Shown here piece after piece: positions 57,201 through 64,000 of a stretch of DNA of 64,000 bases; the first letter of the stretch is position 1; every line of letters starts with the position of its first letter. The translations under genes were made by a program, and so were the position numbers. Source of the stretch: Rhea pennata (lineage: Eukaryota > Chordata > Aves > Rheiformes > Rheidae); NCBI RefSeq assembly GCF_028389875.1, contig NC_084678.1:18506899-18570898 (forward strand), in the 5' to 3' direction. A model generated the notes under the pieces. The model was not told the DNA's origin. It did not search any database and saw nothing but the letters and a program-made list of their open reading frames with translations.

Positions 57201-59692
57201 CTTTCAACACAAATTTTACAAATGACAACTTCTTACCTTTTTCTTCTTGAGATTTAGAAGACTAGGAAGCCATTGTCTCAATTACTACGTTTGCCGTCAG
57301 GTTACTTGCAATATTAGACTCTTACTGAGGCTCTATTCCACTAGCCCAATAGCCCCGAGTGCTGGAATATAGAAAACTTACTGGGACAGAAGCTTGGTCC
57401 CACATTCCACAAGACGTGTCAACACTGTAATCCCTTCCATGTTGATGAACTCTGTAGCAAAGGTCACATCTGCTGCAAGTTTAGCAAGTTCCTTCATGGC
57501 ATCCAGTCGGGCTTCCATACTGTGCGACTGAATCCTCTCCATCAGTTGGCGAGCTGCCCTAGACTGAGAAGAAACAAGGATGCTGCCTGTTACAGAATAG
57601 TTGCTCTCAGGCTGAGTTCTGCCAGCAATGGCAGCATTCTGTCAGGAGTCCTTGGACAGGCAGAGAGACCACAGTCTAGAGAGATACCAGAATCAACGGG
57701 GTAAGTAGCAGCAGTCTGCAAGACTAAGACGGACTAAAAAATTGCTACCCTAGGCAACAGCTACAGCTGACCAGTGAGTCAAATGTTATTCTACATATTA
57801 GGGTAAATGCTAATTCCATCTCAGTAAACTGAGTGGAGGTAGATATAGAAAGCTAATATGAGACCATTAAAGAAGCAGGATGTCAAAAAAAAAATCTCTT
57901 CGATACAAGGAGAACTGCAAGGTTATTTTGTGCATCCACATCACATTCCATAAGATTTCTCAGAAAGAGATCAGTGACACCCTCTCCCACCCAGATAACT
58001 TCTTCCTGTTCTGTTCACTCTCACTCCACCATCTTCAACAACAACAAAAAAATTCCTCCATTCTAAACTATGCACATGCTTGCCTAAAAAAACTTTAAGA
58101 ATTTCAAAGAAGGAAGCTTCAACAAGTCTGCAGAGGACTCGCTGAGGACGCAACAGCAAGAACTCAGTCCGCTGGATCAAATTTGTCTATTTTTCTTTCT
58201 TCAATAAAGCATCAGTACCGTTGCTTTCCAATTCATGCTAACTATGCTTAAAATGAGAACGTGTCTGTCAGGTGCTTTGCAGCATGCTAACCTAGGAGAT
58301 GCAATAAAGACGCAGATAGATTTATTCACAGAAAGTCCTACAAAAGGACAGAACATTAAAAGAAAATATATATGTGCCACAACTAGGAAGAAAAACAAAA
58401 GTGTGCATCTCACTGTGCAGATTAGCCCAAAACAAAGGTGAGCGTCCTACGGTTTGGGGAGAGGAAGGAAGGAAGGCTGAGAGGTAAGAAAGAGACTGTT
58501 ATAGTAGGATAGGTACTGAGTAAAAAGGGATGTGAGGAAGCATTTACCGGGGAGATTGCCAGCTGCAGGATAGTTCCATTCTTGATGTCACAGCGAGTCT
58601 GAAAGAAAAACATGAATTTTAAGTTTCCAGCAAAGGGGGGGAAAAGGAATGCAGCTGCATCTACAGTGCACACCTGTATGCATGAGTAAAGAGGTTTCTA
58701 CACCACACAATCGTGCGGAAGGTATTGAATCAAGCCACTGAGTTCTTGCACCCATAGGCAAGCAAAGAGAGAAGTGCAAAGGCTCCTCAGTTGAATGACA
58801 CTTTTTAAAAGGCAGAGTGTTTTTGACAGGAGAGACATTGCCCCTTAGTATTGCTCCATGACACTGATCCAGAGAATCCTCCACTCTTGCTGAGAACATC
58901 AGTGAGTTTCTGCCCCTCACACTGACCTGCTCTGTGATGTACAGCTGAGGCCCATCAGCATACCGCAAGGTGTAGTATTCAGGGTTTGGCAGTGACCACC
59001 TGACAAAGGAAAAAGGATATATGAGTTTTTCTCCTCTTTTGTCTCAGTAAGGAACAGGAGCTTGATCCCAGGATGGTAGAACAAGCTAAACCTCTGCACT
59101 GGAAACTAGGGCTCCCAATAAGGAGAAAAACTTCCTCTCAGGAAGGACTTCAACCTCATCTAAGCCACACTCTGTGGAAACTCTAAGAGGCATGTACTGC
59201 AGCAGCCTGAGGGCACACATATACAAACACACTCAGAAGAGGAAGAGTAATGCAAAATCCCTGTTTTCCAGGAGATGATTTTGTTCCTGATTAAATCTCA
59301 GCCCATTACATGGCCAAAACTCAAGAGCAGGCAGCATGAATCATTGACAAGTAGCAGAAACTTTCCATAGTACCCCAATAAGACTTGTGAGGGACACAAA
59401 CGTTCTCCACAAGGGTTCCCAGAGAACTAGACTCACCCATCACAGACCTCTTTGATGACAGATGCGAGAGGCCTTTTCTAGAACAGAAAGAGAGAGAGAG
59501 TCCTCAGTAACCATGTTCCTCTCAAGCAGGAAGGAATATTGCCCACTTCTGTGTTCCCCACATTCCTCTATGGGGAGAAACTTCCTCCTCCTCCATCTGG
59601 TTACCAGATCTCACCTGATCTATTTCCAGCAGCTGGGCATTGGCTCCTGGCCATTCAACAGCTACTTTTACAATGTCTGAAGGTGGTGGCAT
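45030..59692 (-). CDS. ELMO2: ELMO2, engulfment and cell motility protein 2 (20 coding exons, 720 aa)
   Basis: A cytosolic scaffold that binds active RhoG through its N-terminus and DOCK-family proteins through its C-terminus. The complex activates Rac for migration and engulfment. Coding exons (5' to 3'): 59615-59692, 59437-59477, 58927-58999, 58548-58598, 57382-57563, 54779-54878, 54425-54576, 53594-53672, 50297-50347, 49847-49969, 49106-49240, 48593-48697, 48408-48516, 47655-47791, 47186-47349, 46996-47108, 46581-46688, 46188-46270, 45794-45871, 45030-45230. They total 2163 nt, in phase throughout, and give 720 aa like human. Domains: Ras-binding-like region about 1-80, armadillo-like ELMO_ARM about 115-280, ELMO/CED-12 domain about 310-480, PH domain about 555-675, and a proline-rich [10 protein letters not shown] (about 701-710) for the DOCK SH3 domain. 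A 36-nt microexon (52906-52941) would give 732 aa. Paralogues ELMO1 and ELMO3 fit less well; residues such as NHINPAMDF and [10 protein letters not shown] point to ELMO2. Confidence 0.98.
45366..45394 (+). repeat. G-run cluster in the last ELMO2 intron
   Basis: An eleven-G run followed by three G4 runs with spacers of 1-3 bases, on the strand opposite the transcript. This fits the G-quadruplex pattern on the template strand. Confidence 0.75.
45794..45871 (-). CDS. ELMO2: ELMO2 coding exon 19
   Basis: Acceptor TCCATTCAG, donor GAG|GTAAGA. Encodes residues 629-654 of the PH domain ([24 protein letters not shown]). Confidence 0.97.
46188..46270 (-). CDS. ELMO2: ELMO2 coding exon 18
   Basis: Acceptor CACTTCTAG, donor AAG|GTAATT. 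Encodes about residues 601-628 of the PH domain ([19 protein letters not shown]). Confidence 0.97.
46581..46688 (-). CDS. ELMO2: ELMO2 coding exon 17
   Basis: Acceptor GTGTTCCAG, donor AAAA|GTAAAT. Encodes about residues 565-600 at the start of the PH domain ([20 protein letters not shown]). Confidence 0.97.
46996..47108 (-). CDS. ELMO2: ELMO2 coding exon 16
   Basis: Acceptor GATTGCCAG, donor CAAG|GTGAGG. Encodes about residues 527-564, the helical stretch [19 protein letters not shown] leading into the PH domain. Confidence 0.97.
47186..47349 (-). CDS. ELMO2: ELMO2 coding exon 15
   Basis: Acceptor CCTCTTTAG, donor TTGT|GTAAGT. Encodes about residues 473-527 ([32 protein letters not shown]). 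Confidence 0.97.
47655..47791 (-). CDS. ELMO2: ELMO2 coding exon 14
   Basis: Acceptor TTCCTGAAG, donor AAG|GTCAGA. Encodes residues 427-472 at the end of the ELMO/CED-12 domain ([18 protein letters not shown]). Ala replaces the human Gly in FAICIQLL. Confidence 0.97.
48317..48348 (+). repeat. Two-unit 16-bp tandem duplication
   Basis: Two exact head-to-tail copies of TAAGCAGCCTGTAAGC in the ELMO2 intron between coding exons 13 and 14. Confidence 0.85.
48408..48516 (-). CDS. ELMO2: ELMO2 coding exon 13
   Basis: Acceptor TTCCTGTAG, donor CTCC|GTAAGT. Encodes about residues 391-426 of the ELMO/CED-12 domain ([20 protein letters not shown]). Confidence 0.97.
48593..48697 (-). CDS. ELMO2: ELMO2 coding exon 12
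   Basis: Acceptor TTTTCACAG, donor AGG|GTAGGT. Encodes residues 356-390 ([20 protein letters not shown]), the most conserved ELMO/CED-12 domain segment. Confidence 0.97.
49106..49240 (-). CDS. ELMO2: ELMO2 coding exon 11
   Basis: Acceptor TGTCCCTCAG, donor ACT|GTATGC. Encodes residues 311-355 ([32 protein letters not shown]). Confidence 0.97.
49847..49969 (-). CDS. ELMO2: ELMO2 coding exon 10
   Basis: Acceptor TTTTTGCAG, donor CAG|GTCACT. Encodes residues 270-310 ([30 protein letters not shown]). Confidence 0.97.
50297..50347 (-). CDS. ELMO2: ELMO2 coding exon 9
   Basis: Acceptor TCCCCAACAG, donor AAT|GTGAGT. A 51-nt exon encoding residues 253-269, [17 protein letters not shown], in the armadillo-like region. 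Confidence 0.97.
50348..52905 (-). other. ELMO2: ELMO2 intron after the microexon
   Basis: About 2.6 kb. Two plus-strand ORFs (51221-51517 and 52038-52412) lie antisense to ELMO2 and have no recognisable family features. No repeat family recognised. Confidence 0.6.
52906..52941 (-). CDS. ELMO2: ELMO2 candidate cassette microexon (36 nt)
   Basis: Flanked by a good acceptor (CTTTCTGCCAGCAG, a NAGNAG tandem) and a consensus donor ACT|GTAAGT. It keeps the frame between coding exons 8 and 9 and would insert [12 protein letters not shown] after residue 252 in the armadillo-like region. The 720-aa human reference protein lacks it as I recall, so it is probably alternatively spliced. The upstream exon's unusual donor (CAG|GTTTGT) would favour regulated inclusion. 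Confidence 0.7.
53594..53672 (-). CDS. ELMO2: ELMO2 coding exon 8
   Basis: Acceptor TGTCTCTGCAG, donor CAG|GTTTGT (weak at +3 and +4). Encodes about residues 227-252, [20 protein letters not shown] and EDKRQ. Confidence 0.96.
53915..54357 (+). mobile_element. CR1 LINE, 5'-truncated, antisense in an ELMO2 intron
   Basis: The 3' end of CR1 ORF2 (open frame 53931-54278, with [16 protein letters not shown] and [19 protein letters not shown]), followed by the standard 3' segment and two ATTCTATG tail units ending at 54357. It is closely similar to the copy at 5935-6464 but starts about 90 bases further in. It lies between ELMO2 coding exons 7 and 8, 67 bases from exon 7's 3' splice-donor end, in the opposite orientation to the gene. 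Confidence 0.95.
54425..54576 (-). CDS. ELMO2: ELMO2 coding exon 7
   Basis: Acceptor TGGTTTTAG, donor AAGT|GTGAGT. Encodes about residues 176-226 of the armadillo-like region ([20 protein letters not shown]). Confidence 0.97.
54779..54878 (-). CDS. ELMO2: ELMO2 coding exon 6
   Basis: Acceptor TTTTCTCAG, donor CAG|GTGAGA. Encodes about residues 142-175 ([20 protein letters not shown]). Confidence 0.97.
54879..57381 (-). other. ELMO2: ELMO2 intron with an ancient retrotransposon remnant
   Basis: About 2.5 kb, distinctly AT-rich. Its centre (about 55880-56972) is the decayed CR1 remnant listed separately. Nothing else identifiable. Confidence 0.7.
55880..56972 (+). mobile_element. Decayed ancient CR1-lineage LINE with internal deletion
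   Basis: The 5' part translates, with many breaks, to reverse transcriptase landmarks: a GPDGI-like segment after TTTCCAGGACCAGATGG (about 55906-55921) and an [17 protein letters not shown] segment near 56243-56282, corresponding to the conserved DFxKAFD motif. Nearby CAAATATAATGCTAATTTTT also fits the same region. From about 56560 the sequence jumps to the ORF2 C-terminal and 3' region (ACTAAGGGCTGATACGAGAG, ACCAAATGAATGTTAGGCAA) and ends at GGCCCAGTATGG (about 56955-56967), the typical 3' end of CR1 families seen in turtles and crocodilians. The middle is missing. It carries frameshifts and stops and is long inactive. An A-rich microsatellite (56291-56326) has grown inside it. Confidence 0.7.
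57382..57563 (-). CDS. ELMO2: ELMO2 coding exon 5
   Basis: Acceptor TTCTCAG before TCTAGGGC, donor CCCA|GTAAGT. Encodes about residues 82-141 ([30 protein letters not shown]). The acceptor was chosen to keep SRAARQ in frame; a second AG lies 5 bases downstream and would shift the frame. Confidence 0.96.
58548..58598 (-). CDS. ELMO2: ELMO2 coding exon 4
   Basis: Acceptor TTTCTTTCAG, donor CCG|GTAAAT. Encodes residues 65-81, [17 protein letters not shown], the end of the Ras-binding-like region. Confidence 0.96.
58927..58999 (-). CDS. ELMO2: ELMO2 coding exon 3
   Basis: Acceptor CTTTGTCAG, donor CAG|GTCAGT. Encodes about residues 40-64, [20 protein letters not shown] and ITEQ. Confidence 0.97.
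59437..59477 (-). CDS. ELMO2: ELMO2 coding exon 2
   Basis: Acceptor TCTGTTCTAG, donor ATGG|GTGAGT. Encodes about residues 27-39, [13 protein letters not shown]. Confidence 0.97.
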
Positions 59693-59740
59693 TGCTCCAG
59701 ACTGCTCCAGGTCCCTTTAGGACAGCATGCACTCCCACAC
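59615..59740 (-). CDS. ELMO2: ELMO2 first coding exon (5' UTR to 59693, coding 59615-59692)
   Basis: Acceptor TTCTCTTAATAG before 59740, donor CAG|GTGAGA. The start ATG at 59690-59692 has G at -3 and yields [16 protein letters not shown], matching the known ELMO2 N-terminus. The first 48 nt are 5' UTR and contain the uORF listed separately. Confidence 0.96.
59717..59728 (-). promoter_or_regulatory. ELMO2: Three-codon upstream ORF in the ELMO2 5' UTR
   Basis: ATG CTG TCC TAA (Met-Leu-Ser-stop) lies in the UTR part of the first coding exon and ends 24 nt before the main start. Its own context (GAGTGCATGC) has T at -3 and is weak. Confidence 0.7.
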
Positions 59741-62700
59741 CTATTAAGAGAAAAGACAGTGACCAGCCCCCTGAAAACTATTTTAATTGTTACACTGCAC
59801 CTACCACCAGGCTTCAAAAGGCTACACAAAACCAGTCTGATGGTTTGCTGGTCCAGCTAGATACAGATAAAACATCCAGTGTACCAGAGACCAGGCCTCA
59901 TACCAAGACAGCATATTGTGAAACTGTACGCCAATCTTACCTTTTAAGGAATATTTTTTTGCGGAATTTGTACTGACAGAAGAAGGAATGTAACTCTCTA
60001 ACCAACAAAGCCCCGTCTGCCACCCACTGTCCACACTCCCAGGTAAATCTGGGAGATTGACAAAAGCAAGCTTCCTAGGCTTGGCTACTATCTTTATGTA
60101 AGAAAAGGAATATACTAATCAGGTATCTCCCTCCACTAGAGACCTAATTTTTTAAAAAATTATTTTTCTCCTATGAGCTGGTGATTATTGATGCCACAAT
60201 TGCATTTCTCAGATTAGGCAGAAAGCAGCAATTAGCTTTATCCCATTCCCTTCCTGTAACATCATAAATCAAAAAAACAAATATCCATGACAGCAGAAAA
60301 GTTAATTCAACATTTGCTCTGGAAGTCTACCTTTCACTCCTACATCTGCCTTAGGGCATAACCTTGCATCCAGGGTTTGGTCCCAGACAGTTGTCAGGCA
60401 TGCTGGTCTGTGTTTCATTTGTCAGTAAGAGGCTGGAAAGAAATGTATTTGCTCAGCTCCATTTTAGTCCTCTCCTGGGAGGAAGAAATGTTCCTGCTCT
60501 CTCCCACAGGGCCATAACCAGTAATCATAAGGGAGATGATCCTCCCCACCAGTATTCTCAGGCACAAAGCCTTCAAGCTGCCAAAACTGAAATTTGACCA
60601 GCCACAAAGGAAGTTCTGTCCTTAAGGACTTCAATCTCCAATACACCTTGAAGGAGATATTAGGCACCCAAAGTTCAGTTCTCCCATCTTCTACAGACAA
60701 TATACTTCTCCTTTCCCAGAAAGGGCCTCAGCCAGTGCAAAGCAGGGATGTTGTTTCATGATTAATATATTAGCCCAATTTCTTTGATCAGCTGAGAAAA
60801 GGATGTTGAGACAGGTTAAGACCTGAAAGAAAAGCAGCAACCTTTGGAGTTTTCATAAGGCAAGGCAAATGTCCGCTAAAAGGAAGTACAGAAGACAAAA
60901 CTTCCCATGAATCACCAAAGACCAAGCAGCTACCAAGTCTATCACAAAAGATGCATGTGCATGGCCAGTATAAGATGACTATCTAGACGTGCACAGATGA
61001 TCTACAGTAATGCAGCTCATGCCTATCCCCTCCTCATTCCCAGCAGAGAATGGTATTACTGCATGGATACATATGCAAACCCAGGTGTGCTAATGTTTCT
61101 CTGTTCTTGTGTATACACATACAAATGTGTGTGCAAAACCTTATCAAATTCTCATGACTTTACCTTCTCACTCTGGTTCAGGCAGCTTCCTCACCCACAA
61201 TTTTCAGATACCCACTGCACAAACTGCAGCTCTCCTTTTTCTGGCTCCAAGCCTAGAAAATAGAAAGCTATGGTCTCCTGTGCAGCCTTCTGTAATAGTC
61301 ACATTACAGTTACTCTTGTCTGCTGAAACTGAGAACATGGGAGTACAAGTTCAGCATTTCCTTGATGAACCTCTTGGAAACACTCAATATTATCATTGCA
61401 GCAAGCCTTGTCTCCAAGTCTCCACCAAACCAGATATTACCTCTCTCCCTTGCTGTAAAGTAATAAGCCTTTCCTTTACTAAAATAAGCATTCCATACCT
61501 TGAGAAGCTGTATTGAAGCTGCCTTGTTCAATGTACTCTATTGTCAGCATCTCTGTGATCTTTGAAGTTCCTGCAGGACAGAGGGAATCTGAATTCCAAA
61601 GCTATCTGGGGCTTCAGTCAACTCAAAAGGAAGATCAGCATTCCATCACTGGAACACCATCTTCCTCCATTCCTGTAACAGCTGGACCTGGCCCACACTA
61701 CTATTTCACACCTTGAGAAGTAACTGGAGTCCATGCTTAGATCATGGCATGGCACTGTAAACCATCCTGCAAAAACATTCGTGCCCAGGGAAAGCGTCAT
61801 GCTGCAACACAGCTCTATTAGTCACCTTGTATCTGGCAAACCAGATTCTTATTTTACAATATTCTGACAATGCACAGCTTTCTTCTACCCAGAGATGAAT
61901 ATGCTCAGTGTTCCTTCTGGCCTTCTCTTTCCTTTTTAGCCTCAATCTTAAGAGCTGCTTAAGTTTTCATAAACCCACAAAATGACACCGCTTGTGTGAA
62001 AAAATGTGCCAGTCAAGGTGAACTACCCATAACCCACTCAAATTAGGTTCAACCTTGTCAGGTTCTCAAAATAACAACATCTCCAACCTTTCAGATAAGC
62101 AGCACAATGCAAGCTCAGGTTAATGCACCAGGTAAGAGCTGGCCTCATGTACAAACAACATTTTGCTGTAGCAAGAGCAACAAACTCAAGAGAAATATTT
62201 CAGTCAGGGTGAACAGGTGTTGGGGACAATGAGAGAAAAACATAGCTATAGTGATGCCTACTATAAAGAAAAAAGACACCCACAAGTTATAATCTACCAG
62301 TTACACAAACAATACCTGACATTTCATTTCCTAATCATGGAGGGAGTACAATCAAGCCATTTCCTTCTCCAAGATTCTCTCTGGATAAAAAATTTACCAC
62401 CTTCATCTTTACAACAAATAGAAAAGGCTGTCCTTCAGAAAATGTGCACCAGGTAAAAATATTCCAGCTTGGACCAAATGAAGTCACACAAAGGAAGACT
62501 GCTAAGCTGAAAGCTCAGCCAGAACAGTGTTTCAAAAAACCCTGTGCAACCCACAGAATGAGGCTGACCAACAAGCAATCAGAAAGCATGGAGTGCATGC
62601 TGTCCTGTGGAGACAGTCTCCATACCCAGTGAGTATGTATTAAACTATTGCTCTTTTTTAGCAAATATTGGTTATCACAGTTTTGAGAAACTTCTCCTGG

Positions 62701-64000
62701 AGTCTCTCACTCCAGGAGAAAAACATACAGGCAATTTACTCTTTGCTGGGAGAGACATGTTAATATGGAAAAAACATATTCACAAGTGGCCTCTAAATAC
62801 ACAGGTGCTGGTGCACACATACATACCCAGCACAATCAGCAATTGGACTGTATTCCTGTTTTCTACAGGAAAGCACCTGTCTTATTTTGTCCAAACAAAA
62901 AAAGTTAGAAATTAAGACAATAAAGCAAGTGGAACTCAGAAGTAGAATAGAAGCTTGCCCATCACTTAGGCATAGCAAAGCGCTTACAAGTTTGCCATAA
63001 CTAGAAAGAAAGGAGTAGACCCAGACATATTTAGGAAACTGCAGCCCTCTGTACAGTGCTCATTATGGGGGTTAATATTGATAGCAGGCCTACCTAGACT
63101 AGTTATCCCCAGCCTTTTCACGAGGCAGTGCTCAACATCTGATACTTCTGAGGCTGAAAAGAGTCTCCTAAGCATGCTATACTGCAAATGAGAAGAGTCC
63201 TCTGATCCTAAACACCTTACTTTAATTAATGTCCAAGTACATTGTAATAAAAAGACAAGGTAGAACCAAAAAGCCGCTGAAGCAATGAACTATATAGCAT
63301 CAGCCCTAAGAATTGATAGCTTATCTTCTCTCCCTTTACTTGCTGAATCAGCAAGTCTCAACTAGTATACTCATATCTAATTAACATTGACTGATTATCA
63401 CTCCCTGCTTCAGTCTTTTGCAGTACAGTCACAGTTTATTTATATTACAACTTATACTGCAAGTTGCTACAAAAGTCCTCCAAATAAGCAGTATGAGTTA
63501 GAAAGAAGTTTCTACCAGAGTACAAGGGAAAAATGGTGCTTCACATGTCTCAGTGAAAATGCCCAGATTATAGGTAGAAGCCTTATGAATCTCTAACATG
63601 CCTTCTCCCTTGTGAACAACATGCATCATTTAGAGAGAGGAAGTGCATATTAAAACAAATACATTAATACTATAGAAAATTCTACAGAACTATAAAGTCC
63701 TCTGTTTCATTAATAAAAAGTGATGCAGACGTTGGCCCGCAGCTCTTGGAGTTAATGCACTCTGCCTGCAGGCTCAGGCTATGGCGTCCTTCAATATCCT
63801 TGACATTGAAAAAAAACCAAGCAGAGTCGAATTATTCTACTTTCACATCTCATTAAAAAAAGCTTTCAGTTGCATACAAACTCAGAAAATAACTCACCAT
63901 GACCCATTAAACTATGTTTGCCCTGAACTTCTTCCACAAATGAACACCCAATCGTGGCTAGAAACTATGTTCCTTATTCCAGTCAGCAAACATGCACAGT
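59741..64000 (-). other. ELMO2: ELMO2 5' intron, running off the window
   Basis: AT-rich unique DNA without a CpG island or convincing extra exon, so the ELMO2 promoter and upstream noncoding exon(s) must lie beyond 64000. It contains the hairpin at 62692-62720. No known repeat family recognised. Confidence 0.65.
62692..62720. repeat. Perfect 12-bp inverted repeat (hairpin)
   Basis: TTCTCCTGGAGT (62692-62703) and ACTCCAGGAGAA (62709-62720) are exact reverse complements around a 5-base CTCTC loop. Confidence 0.9.

Noticed and set aside
1-64000. Bacterial-type systems, CRISPR arrays, viral or toxin genes
   Set aside because: None seen. The content is vertebrate split genes, LINEs and noncoding DNA.

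Overview
This window is vertebrate nuclear DNA, most likely from a bird. The evidence is CR1 retrotransposons ending in the (ATTCTATG)n tail, two GC-rich CpG islands, compact introns, few repeats, and two split genes with GT-AG introns whose spliced products match known vertebrate proteins along their whole length. Turtles and crocodilians also carry CR1, but the compactness and low repeat load favour a bird. I see no bacterial genes, operons, CRISPR arrays or viral genes.

Layout: (1) Positions 540-1110 are a CpG island with a strong minus-strand splice donor (exon end at 740). I read it as the promoter and noncoding first exon of the gene to the left. By the human gene order (CDH22 - SLC35C2 - ELMO2, all on one strand) that gene is probably CDH22, but no cadherin coding sequence is in the window. 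(2) About 1.1-39.7 kb has no recognisable protein-coding gene. It is mostly GC-rich unique DNA with one CR1 copy (5935-6464), a few simple repeats, and several short AT-rich islands packed with homeodomain, POU or GATA-like motifs that look like candidate distal regulatory elements. (3) About 39.77-44.7 kb is SLC35C2, minus strand: nine coding exons, 356 aa, complete from a CpG-island promoter to a canonical poly(A) signal. (4) 45.03-59.74 kb is ELMO2, minus strand: 20 coding exons, 720 aa, plus a likely 36-nt in-frame cassette microexon. The window continues into ELMO2 5' intron sequence to position 64000; the ELMO2 promoter lies beyond the right edge.

Both genes are read right to left. The ELMO2 stop codon is only about 570 bp from the SLC35C2 start codon, and I found no AATAAA or ATTAAA between them, so ELMO2 3' end formation and SLC35C2 initiation must be very close or overlap. 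ELMO2 is the RhoG-binding scaffold that works with DOCK-family exchange factors to activate Rac. SLC35C2 is an early-secretory-pathway nucleotide-sugar-transporter-like protein linked to Notch O-fucosylation. They are neighbours by synteny and share no known pathway.

The exon boundaries were read by eye from splice consensus and reading-frame continuity. The coding exons of both genes sum to exact multiples of three with every junction in phase, which supports the models. The most unusual points are the ELMO2 microexon with a NAGNAG acceptor, the 84-bp CGG-rich first intron of SLC35C2, the tight ELMO2/SLC35C2 junction, an internally deleted remnant of an ancient CR1 lineage in an ELMO2 intron, and several candidate noncoding regulatory islands.
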